Virus record (IMG/VR): IMGVR_UViG_3300046683_000084
Location: 1 to 29,181 of that record
DNA from: a virus
Length of the DNA stretch: 29,181 nucleotides
Strand: one strand, 5' to 3'
Below the pieces are notes generated by a model. It had not been told where the DNA came from, searched no databases, and saw only the letters and a program-made list of their open reading frames with translations. Below are positions 21,850-27,688 of this stretch, piece by piece (position 1 is the stretch's first letter; each line of letters opens with the position of its first letter). Both the position numbers and the translations under genes were made by a program.

Positions 21850-22574
21850 GGGGCGTCGTCGAAAACAGCGGAGGCCTGTACGTTCTTGTGATTTTTGTAA
21901 GCATTACAATCACCTTTGCGGACGCACCAGCGGCACCAGTGACCATACTTCTCTGTGGTATCGCCTTGCTGGATGCGTTTCATCGCCGGTTGAAGCTCGA
22001 CGACGCCCCACCCCAGCAGGTCGTCGAATGACATCTTGCACGTCTGCGGGATCGGGTTTATACGCGGCTGGATGACTGTTAAGTTGACCTCGTCGAGCAG
22101 TGAATAATCTTGGGGCCAGAGCGTATGGACGGAAGCAAGGGCATAGATTTTGAATTGAGCGTGATCTGGATCGACCGGCACCCCTTTGCCGTACTTAAGG
22201 TCAACGATGTGGAGTACGCGGCCAGCCTTCGCCACACAATCCGTCGTGCCCCAGACAACGCCCCCGTCAAGACCAACCCGCTTCTCTATCCACACATCAA
22301 CGGTCTGGTCCTGAAGCTTCTGGATGAAGTCGACATATGGGTTCAGAGCCCTCAGCATGGGAAGGCCGACGATAAACTCAGAGCCCTCGACTGTGATCCT
22401 GTCGGGCGGGAATAACTCACCCGACAGGATCAATTCAGCAATGCTATGCGCCGCCGTGCCCTCCTTCGCATAGAGGGAGGATGGTCGCGTCCGGCCCTCC
22501 GCCAAGGTGACGGAGGCGGGGCAGTTCATCCACATCTCAGCAGACGAGGGTGAGGCGGCGGCGTGATCGGTCAA
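21846..22574 (-). CDS. DUF2800 Cas4/RecB-like nuclease with probable Fe-S cluster
   Basis: The start is TTG 22574, overlapping the upstream TGA and preceded by AAGGGGAAG. It gives the family N-terminus HAAASPSSAEMWMNCPAS (242 aa). Core nuclease motifs are GTTD (D112), VDLKYGKG (D125 and K127) and AQFKIYA (Q140, Y144), a PD-(D/E)XK arrangement. H43 lies in a Cas4-like helix. C18 together with C214, C217 and C223 (C-x2-C-x5-C) match the four-cysteine iron-sulfur layout of Cas4 and AddB. It probably resects DNA ends during phage recombination, together with the ssDNA-binding protein encoded next to it. Confidence 0.83.
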   Translation of the reverse strand: MTDHAAASPSSAEMWMNCPASVTLAEGRTRPSSLYAKEGTAAHSIAELILSGELFPPDRITVEGSEFIVGLPMLRALNPYVDFIQKLQDQTVDVWIEKRVGLDGGVVWGTTDCVAKAGRVLHIVDLKYGKGVPVDPDHAQFKIYALASVHTLWPQDYSLLDEVNLTVIQPRINPIPQTCKMSFDDLLGWGVVELQPAMKRIQQGDTTEKYGHWCRWCVRKGDCNAYKNHKNVQASAVFDDAP

Positions 22575-22804
22575 CCCAGCTTCCCCTTGATCTCCGCCGA
22601 GAGTTCCCGGACCTTGCGGATCAGCCTCTCTATCTCCACCAGACTGCGCTCGACGCTGTCGGGCGACGAGGGGCTGCTGGCGTACACTGGCGTGTGCAGC
22701 GGGCTGCGGGGCGCGAGCTTCTGGGCCATCGCCCGGATGCCGAAGTCGTCTTCTACACCGTCTGCAAGCTCCTGTTCGATCTTGTCTGCCGTCTTGTCGG
22801 TCAT
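22571..22804 (-). CDS. Hypothetical early protein (77 aa)
   Basis: A 77-residue acidic protein. Residues 1-30 are helical (KIEQELADGVEDDFGI), then a Pro/Ser-rich linker (32-49), then a coiled-coil-like helix (SVERSLVEIERLIRKVRELS, 50-69). Both ends overlap neighbours (ATGA upstream, TTGA downstream), so it is embedded in the replication operon. No family is recognised. It may be a small partner of the adjacent nuclease. Confidence 0.75.
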   Translation of the reverse strand: MTDKTADKIEQELADGVEDDFGIRAMAQKLAPRSPLHTPVYASSPSSPDSVERSLVEIERLIRKVRELSAEIKGKLG

Positions 22805-23229
22805 GCGCCTAGCTCCTTGTCTATGTCTTTCTTGATGGCGGGGAACTGTGCGGCGTCAACCTCCGGGAAGACCTTGGCACCGCCCCCGTGCTTCTTCAGC
22901 AGGTCGCGTACATACGTGCCCTTGCCTGCGTTGAACAGATCCCGGAGCCGGTCCAGTTGCTCGTTCTTGAGGTTCTGCAGGTCGATGGCGATCTTGGTCT
23001 TGTCTTCCATCTGGGCCTCCTGCTGGGGCTCCGCCTTGGGAGCCTTGGTTTTCTTGGGTGGCGGCGCGGGCTCCGGCGCGGCCTGCGCGTTATCGGGGAT
23101 GTTCTCGTAGGGGTCCGCCTTGAGAGCCTCCACCCGCTCCTTGAGCGCAGGCTGGGGACCGTTCAGGAACAGTACCAGTTGCTCCCGCAGGCGGAGGACA
23201 TCGTCCGCTTCGAATGTAACCCTGATCAT
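22801..23229 (-). CDS. Hypothetical early protein with Pro/Ala/Lys linker (142 aa)
   Basis: A 142-residue protein preceded by GGGAGAGACG. The N-terminus (1-36, MIRVTFEADDVLRLREQLVLFL) is a small alpha/beta segment. Residues 46-76 form a Pro/Ala/Lys/Glu-rich flexible linker. The C-terminal domain (about 77-142) is helical, with LKNEQLDRLRDLFNAGKGTYVRDLLKKHGGGAKVF split over two helices. A compact helical domain behind a linker suggests a protein- or DNA-binding accessory of the replication module. Only 12 bases separate it from the helicase gene. Confidence 0.75.
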   Translation of the reverse strand: MIRVTFEADDVLRLREQLVLFLNGPQPALKERVEALKADPYENIPDNAQAAPEPAPPPKKTKAPKAEPQQEAQMEDKTKIAIDLQNLKNEQLDRLRDLFNAGKGTYVRDLLKKHGGGAKVFPEVDAAQFPAIKKDIDKELGA

Positions 23230-23241
23230 ATGCGTCTCTCC

Positions 23242-24573
23242 CTAATTGAACAGTTCTGCGAAGTCCTTCGCCTTGCGGGCGAGGATCGACTGGATGCGGT
23301 CGTCTATGGTCTTGTGGGCGGTCAGGAACCTCGCCACCACGGCGGCTTTCTGGCCGATGCGGTGGACACGGGCAGACGCCTGCACGTTGTCGCCCACGGC
23401 GTAGCTGGCCTCGACAAAGATCACGTCGGAGCACAGGCAGGTGGGCCCAACCAAGGTGAACCCGGTCCCGGCGGCTTGGATGTTGCCGATGAAGATCCGG
23501 CACTTGTTATTGGTCAGGAAGGTGTTCACCGCTTGCGTCCGCATCGCCGGGGTCGAGGCTCCGTCGATCTTGACGGGGCTCCAGTTCTGCAGGCCCGACA
23601 TCAGTCTTTCGATGACTTCCTTGTGGTGCGCAAAGACAAGAACCTTGCGGCCCTCCGGCAGGTTCTGCATGAAGTCGTCGATATACTCTATCGCCGGGTT
23701 GACCTTGCAGAGCCCTAGCTGCCGCCGCAGCCGCATGACGTTCTCGTCCTTGATGTTGTTGGCGAGATACTTCAGCAGGGCGTTGTCGTCCGCCGGGAGC
23801 CCGAGCGTGGGAAGCTGGCCGACGCGCGGGTCGATGCCGATGGGGACGACATCGTAGCGGATCGACGGCAGGTCCGTCAGCACCATCTCCTTGCGGACCC
23901 GCAGCATGAAGCCTTCGATCCGCTGGCGAAGCTCCGCGAGGTTGCGAGAGCCCTCTATCACCCGGACCGCCGTGCCGCCCATCGCGAAGCGCTTCATCGT
24001 TACGTTGCAGTAACGGTTTTCAAACTCCCACTGCATGAGGTCGCGGCCCGTGCCGGACTTCAGTGCCTGCGGGTAGAGAGCCTTCAGGATCGGGTAAAGC
24101 TCACCCGCATGGTTGGGTGCGGGCGTGCCGCTCAGGGGCAGGACATAGCCGAGCTTGCCCAGCATGCGCCCGAGGACGGCCTTGGTGCGGTTGGATCCGA
24201 CGTTCTTCAGGGCTGCGGCCTCGTCGAGGACGGTCATGTCAAAGGGCTGGCCGCTGGCGACGGCCTCGACGAAGGGCGAGCCCTGCTGCGATATGAGCCC
24301 GTAGGTCAGGACGAAAACGCCTTCGCCCTTGAGGTCTTTTACGTCACGGACCGTGATCACCCGGTAGGGGCTCCAGAGCCTCGTCTGCTCCTCCCAGACG
24401 TACCTGCCAGATGCAAGGCAGGTGACCAAGATCCGCTTGGCCCCGCGCCGCTGGGCGGCTTCAAGGGCGGTGCGTGACTTTCCGAGGCCGGGGTCGAAGC
24501 CGAGGTAAACCGGCTCCCCCCGCTCTATCTGCCGGACGGCGGCGGATTGAAACTTGTAGAGTGGCGCAGTCAT
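23242..24573 (-). CDS. SNF2-type superfamily 2 DNA helicase/translocase
   Basis: I place the start at ATG 24573 (443 aa), which overlaps the RuvC-like gene stop and has the GGAGAAACGACC leader. An upstream frame extension is shadow. Motifs in order are Walker A DPGLGKS (27-33), motif II VLDEAAALKN (D117, E118), motif III PLSGTPAPN (146-154), motif V AAGTGFTLV (367-375) and motif VI SARVHRIGQK (400-409) with its arginine finger. The third residue of the usual DEAH/DEAQ box is Ala. It is an ATP-driven DNA translocase of the kind found beside phage polA, ssDNA-binding and DUF2800 genes, and probably acts in replication fork or recombination handling. Confidence 0.9.
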   Translation of the reverse strand: MTAPLYKFQSAAVRQIERGEPVYLGFDPGLGKSRTALEAAQRRGAKRILVTCLASGRYVWEEQTRLWSPYRVITVRDVKDLKGEGVFVLTYGLISQQGSPFVEAVASGQPFDMTVLDEAAALKNVGSNRTKAVLGRMLGKLGYVLPLSGTPAPNHAGELYPILKALYPQALKSGTGRDLMQWEFENRYCNVTMKRFAMGGTAVRVIEGSRNLAELRQRIEGFMLRVRKEMVLTDLPSIRYDVVPIGIDPRVGQLPTLGLPADDNALLKYLANNIKDENVMRLRRQLGLCKVNPAIEYIDDFMQNLPEGRKVLVFAHHKEVIERLMSGLQNWSPVKIDGASTPAMRTQAVNTFLTNNKCRIFIGNIQAAGTGFTLVGPTCLCSDVIFVEASYAVGDNVQASARVHRIGQKAAVVARFLTAHKTIDDRIQSILARKAKDFAELFN

Positions 24574-25058
24574 GGTCGTTTCTCCTTGTCGCGGAACCAG
24601 TCGAGCATCAAAAGGGCTTCCGCGCGGCCCTGATGTTTCTTGAGTTGGAGCCCCCAGACAGCGGGGTGCCGTTGAATAGCCAGAGCCCTCCCGGCCTCCT
24701 TGTCCTTGCCGATCAGGCTGAAATGCTTCTTCCACGTCTGTGGCGTGACATAGTAAATCGGGATCTCCAGCGCGGCCAGCACGCCGTAGATGGCTCCGCA
24801 GGCGAAGCCGAATTTGAAAGTGGAGGCGACACCCTGCTTGGGCATCGCCCCCACGCGCTCGACCACCGCGACCCTGACGCGCGCGGCGCGCAGCGTCCTC
24901 CCCAGCGTAGCGGCGTCAAGCTGACCATTGGCGACCGGCAGGTCAGCCACTGTAATGAGATCGTCGCAGTCCAGCGCCATCGCGCCGGAGACCGCGCCCG
25001 GGTCGATGGCGACGACGGCGGGGTCAGGCTTGCGGATCAGGAGTTCGACGCTTGACAA
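24570..25058 (-). CDS. RuvC-like Holliday junction resolvase-type nuclease
   Basis: The best start is TTG 25058, seven bases after AAGGAG. The product is 162 residues with an RNase H/RuvC-like fold: VVAIDPGAVSGAMAL (D19), VAVVERVGAMPKQG (E67), a FACGAIYGVLAALE helix, then VTPQTWKK and KHQGRAEALLMLDWF (E147). The two first acids and the last acidic residue match the catalytic carboxylates of RuvC-type enzymes. It should cleave branched DNA made by recombination or replication, before packaging. It overlaps the HTH gene upstream by 35 bases and the helicase downstream (ATGA). Confidence 0.82.
   Translation of the reverse strand: MSSVELLIRKPDPAVVAIDPGAVSGAMALDCDDLITVADLPVANGQLDAATLGRTLRAARVRVAVVERVGAMPKQGVASTFKFGFACGAIYGVLAALEIPIYYVTPQTWKKHFSLIGKDKEAGRALAIQRHPAVWGLQLKKHQGRAEALLMLDWFRDKEKRP
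24574..24585 (-). promoter_or_regulatory. Shared early-gene leader GGAGAAACGACC (helicase)
   Basis: GGAGAAACGACC on the minus strand directly abuts ATG 24573. The GGAG part is the ribosome binding site and fixes the helicase start. The AAACGACC part is conserved beyond what a binding site needs. Confidence 0.75.
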
Positions 25059-25299
25059 TCTTTCTCTCCTTGAGGTCGTCGATGGAGCCGATCACCCGTC
25101 CCTCAAGCGCCAGAGCGATGACCGCAGGCAACCAAGAGGAGGGGATCGAATTGCGGTGGGCCCACGCCGTGACGGTGCTTTCCGGCAGGAGCGGGTAGCC
25201 CCGCTGCTGGAGCAGGGAGGCCACTTGGTTGTATGATCCGAGGCTCTGGATCAGGTGCCGGAACCTCCACTTGGGGGCACTGTAGTGTTGTGACTTCAT
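25024..25299 (-). CDS. Putative helix-turn-helix regulator (91 aa)
   Basis: A 91-residue protein whose residues 12-62 have an HTH-like layout: HLIQSLGSYNQVASLLQQRG, then LPESTVTAWAHRNSIPSSWLPAV. The AVASLL/STVTAWxxRxSIP pattern is typical of phage Cro/YdaS-type DNA-binding proteins, with the second stretch as recognition helix. The tail is basic (KERKIVKRRTP). ATG 25299 overlaps the upstream stop and has GGAGAACCCGGA before it. It is the second gene of the minus-strand operon and the natural candidate to bind the palindrome and motif at the two early promoters. Confidence 0.72.
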   Translation of the reverse strand: MKSQHYSAPKWRFRHLIQSLGSYNQVASLLQQRGYPLLPESTVTAWAHRNSIPSSWLPAVIALALEGRVIGSIDDLKERKIVKRRTPDPQA

Positions 25300-25577
25300 T
25301 CCGGGTTCTCCTTCTTCGCGAGCTTGAGCGAGCGCACGTCGGTCTTCTTCAGGAACGGCGCGATGACATCCTCGCCAAAGGCGGCGATCAGCGATGGCTT
25401 GTCGACGCTCTCGCGGCTGGACGACTGGATGTAGGCGCGATACTGCTTGCCGTCGCGGTCCGCCTCAGAGGCGTTCATCAGCGCCATGCGCAGGGTGTTC
25501 TCGCGGTCCTCGAGGATCTTGATCTCCTCGCGAACGGCGGCGAGTTCGTCGGCAGGGTGAATGTTGAAAAGGGTCAC
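25296..25577 (-). CDS. First gene of the early minus-strand operon (93 aa, unknown)
   Basis: The start is GTG 25577, set by the GGAGAAACGACC leader ending one base before it. A longer open frame upstream (to 26252) runs through the promoter and under polA and is a shadow. The product is 93 residues: an amphipathic coiled-coil helix (ADELAAVREEIKILEDRENTL, broken at 12-32), a central KQYRAYIQSSSRESVD, and a C-terminal helix FGEDVIAPFLKKTDVRSLKL. No family name is recognised. As the promoter-proximal gene it is probably expressed first, which is often the place for host-takeover or regulatory proteins. Confidence 0.72.
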   Translation of the reverse strand: MTLFNIHPADELAAVREEIKILEDRENTLRMALMNASEADRDGKQYRAYIQSSSRESVDKPSLIAAFGEDVIAPFLKKTDVRSLKLAKKENPE

Positions 25578-25589
25578 GGTCGTTTCTCC
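25578..25589 (-). promoter_or_regulatory. Shared early-gene leader GGAGAAACGACC (93-aa gene)
   Basis: An identical 12-mer directly abuts GTG 25577 and is the main reason for choosing that non-ATG start. Confidence 0.75.
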
Positions 25590-25612
25590 GGTGGTTTGCG
25601 TGTTGCATCCTG

Positions 25613-25641
25613 TATATAGGCCTTGCAAGATGAAAGCGCAA
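25613..25641 (-). promoter_or_regulatory. Minus-strand early promoter candidate
   Basis: On the minus strand TTGCGC (25641-25636) is followed after 17 bases by TATATA (25618-25613). The -35 box is weak (3/6) and the -10 box is fair (4/6). It would drive the 25577-to-20496 operon with a leader of about 30 bases. It overlaps the shared motif at 25619-25632. Confidence 0.5.
25619..25632. promoter_or_regulatory. Early-promoter motif, copy 2
   Basis: GGCCTTGCAAGATG, differing at one base from the copy at 21832-21845. Its distance to the -10 box differs between the two promoters, which points to a protein-binding operator rather than a core promoter element. Confidence 0.58.
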
Positions 25642-25651
25642 GGGCTATTTA
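25623..25651 (+). promoter_or_regulatory. Plus-strand promoter candidate for polA
   Basis: TTGCAA (25623-25628), 17 bases, then TATTTA (25646-25651), in an unusually AT-rich stretch upstream of the DNA polymerase. Match to consensus is moderate (4/6 and 3/6). It overlaps the divergent minus-strand promoter and an inverted repeat, CCTTGC (25621-25626) with GCAAGG (25638-25643). Confidence 0.42.
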
Positions 25652-25666
25652 AAAGGGACGCAAAAA

Positions 25667-25678
25667 GGAGAAACGACC
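25667..25678 (+). promoter_or_regulatory. Shared early-gene leader GGAGAAACGACC (polA)
   Basis: The identical 12-mer on the plus strand, one base before ATG 25680. It is preceded by an A-rich stretch that should keep the site unstructured. Confidence 0.75.
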
Positions 25679-25679
25679 C

Positions 25680-27551
25680 ATGACAGCCAACAGGGTGCTG
25701 CATCTGGATTTTGAGACGTTTTCTGACGCCGACATAAAGAAGGTCGGGCTCGAGAATTACGTGCGCTCGACCGAGTTCGCGATAACCGTGGTGGCGTGGG
25801 CCTTTGACGACGGGGCGGTGAAGTCCACGGTGTGGCCAAATTTTTGTCTTCCCGAGAGCATACGCGCGCACGTAAAGGCCGGGGGCGAGATCAGGGCGCA
25901 CAACGCCCTGTTCGAATGGACCATCTTGAGGGACTACTACAATGTCGATGTCAGCCCCGAGCAGATGGTCTGCACCATGCAGAAGGCTCTGGCCTATGGC
26001 CTGCCGGGGGGCCTGCTGAAGGCGGGCGTGGCACTCAAGGCACCAATCATAAAAGACGAGAGCAAGCGGCGGCTGATGCTGCAGATGTCGCGACCCCGGA
26101 AAGGGTTTCCGCCGTGGCACCAGACGGACCCCGGGAAGCTGGCCGAGCTTGCCGAGTACTGCCGGGGCGACGTGGAGGCGGAGTGGTGCCTCGACAAGCT
26201 CGTGCCTGACCTGCACCCGTTCGAGCAGCGGCTGGCGTGGCTGGACATGCATATCAACCGGGAGGGGATACTGATCGAACGGCAGTCAGTGATGGCGCTG
26301 GATCGCGTGGCGAGGTGGGAATTGATGGCCATCGATGCCGAGTGCGGGACGCTGACCGAGGGCGACGTGACGAGGCCCGGATCGCAGGTGGACAGGCTTA
26401 TGTCTTGGTTGCGGGGAAAGAATTTCGAACTCCCGGATGTCAGCAGGGAGACCGTCACCAGAGCCCTGACCGAGGAGCCCCCGGCGGATGTCCGGCGGGT
26501 GCTGGAGCTTAGGCAGATGGCGGCTAAGTCGTCAGTCGCGAAGCTTGAGCGGATGCTGGACGTGGCTTCGACGAACGACGGCAGGGCCCGCAACCTGCTT
26601 CAGTTTTATGGGGCGGGCCGGACGGGGCGCTGGGCGGGGAGGCTGATCCAGCCGCAGAACCTGCCGAGGACACCCAAGGGGTTCCGGCCCGAGGCGGTGA
26701 TCAATGCAGCCTGCATCGACCTCGCGGCTCCGGGGCTCCTGTGGGGAGACGCGATGGACGCGATCAGCAAGTGCCTGAGATCCTGTTTCATCGCCAAGCA
26801 GGGGTGCGTGCTGGTGTCGGTGGACCTGTCGCAGATCGAGGCGCGGGTGCTGGCGTGGCTGGCGGGCCAGCAGGACATCGTGCAGGCCTTCCGGCAGGGG
26901 CAGGATGTCTACACCATGCAGGCGTACAAGGTGGGGTCGCGCGACCGGCAGTTGGGCAAGGTTCTGACGCTGGCGTGTGGCTTTGGCATGGGGGCGCGAA
27001 AGTTCTGGGAGACCGCTTGCGGGGCTCCATACAACCTTGTCCTGACATTTGATGAGGCCGTCTATCACCTCGCGTCGTGGCGGCGCGCGAACCCCGACAT
27101 CATAGGGTACTGGAAGACAGTCGAGGATGCAGTGCGATTGTCTATTAGCAATGTCGACAAGATAGTGAACCTTACGGGAACGATGGCGGTACGAACTAGG
27201 CACGGTGTAACGCAGGTAAGAAAACCCAACGGTGTCAAGCTCACTTATCACAATATGCGGCTGGAAAACGGCGGGCTGGTCTTTGATGGCGTCAATGGCG
27301 TGACCAAGCAGTGGGGCACCGAGCGGACGTATGGCGGGCGACTGGTCGAAAATATCGTGCAGTCGGTGGCGCGCGACGTGATGGCCGAGGGCATGCTGTC
27401 CAGCAGCCACCAGCCGGTGATGACTGTCCACGATGAAATCATCTGGGAGGTGCCGGGGGACGATGCGGTGCTGGCGACGTTCAGTCCGCCGTGGGCGTCG
27501 GGCCTGCCGGTGGCGTCGGAGACGACGGTGGGGAGAAGGTACGCCAAATGA
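25680..27551 (+). CDS. polA: Family A DNA polymerase with 3'-5' exonuclease domain
   Basis: A 623-residue replicative polymerase. The N-terminal proofreading domain has Exo I LDFETFS (D10, E12), Exo II AHNALFEW (N75, with E79 where Asp is usual) and Exo III YCRGDVEAEW (D164). The polymerase domain has motif A VSVDLSQIEARVLAWLAG (D382), motif B RDRQLGKVLTLACGFGMG (K427) and motif C TVHDEIIWEVP (H584, D585, E586). No 5'-3' exonuclease domain is present, as usual for phage enzymes. By my alignment the O-helix residues equivalent to E. coli Phe762 and Tyr766 are L431 and F435. It has its own leader and probably its own promoter, and is followed by the primase-helicase gene, giving the core replisome. 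Confidence 0.93.
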   Translation: MTANRVLHLDFETFSDADIKKVGLENYVRSTEFAITVVAWAFDDGAVKSTVWPNFCLPESIRAHVKAGGEIRAHNALFEWTILRDYYNVDVSPEQMVCTMQKALAYGLPGGLLKAGVALKAPIIKDESKRRLMLQMSRPRKGFPPWHQTDPGKLAELAEYCRGDVEAEWCLDKLVPDLHPFEQRLAWLDMHINREGILIERQSVMALDRVARWELMAIDAECGTLTEGDVTRPGSQVDRLMSWLRGKNFELPDVSRETVTRALTEEPPADVRRVLELRQMAAKSSVAKLERMLDVASTNDGRARNLLQFYGAGRTGRWAGRLIQPQNLPRTPKGFRPEAVINAACIDLAAPGLLWGDAMDAISKCLRSCFIAKQGCVLVSVDLSQIEARVLAWLAGQQDIVQAFRQGQDVYTMQAYKVGSRDRQLGKVLTLACGFGMGARKFWETACGAPYNLVLTFDEAVYHLASWRRANPDIIGYWKTVEDAVRLSISNVDKIVNLTGTMAVRTRHGVTQVRKPNGVKLTYHNMRLENGGLVFDGVNGVTKQWGTERTYGGRLVENIVQSVARDVMAEGMLSSSHQPVMTVHDEIIWEVPGDDAVLATFSPPWASGLPVASETTVGRRYAK

Positions 27552-27578
27552 GTTGCGTGACAGGGAAGGGGCGCATAG

Positions 27579-27612
27579 ATTTAAGGCGGCGCTTTTCAGC
27601 ACCGCCCTAAAT
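27579..27612 (+). repeat. Inverted repeat in the polA-primase gap
   Basis: ATTTAAGGCGG (27579-27589) and CCGCCCTAAAT (27602-27612) pair at 10 of 11 positions around a 12-base loop. No T-run follows, so it is not a standard terminator. The gap (27552-27688) is more AT-rich than its surroundings and holds no convincing gene. Confidence 0.65.
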
Positions 27613-27688
27613 ACCGCGCTCTCACAAGAAACGACCAAGAAACCGGCGAGAGCCGAGGGTTCGTCCCAGAAAGAGGAAGATAAACCCC

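Noticed and set aside
22888-23718. 276-codon plus-strand frame
   Set aside because: Antisense to the helicase and the gene after it; low-complexity shadow product.
25578-26252. Minus-strand extension of the 93-aa early gene
   Set aside because: The extension is antisense to polA and translates the promoter region. The GTG at 25577 has the conserved leader.
27548-27610. 20-codon ORF after polA as a regular gene
   Set aside because: Too short and without its own ribosome binding site; kept only as a speculative leader peptide in the findings.
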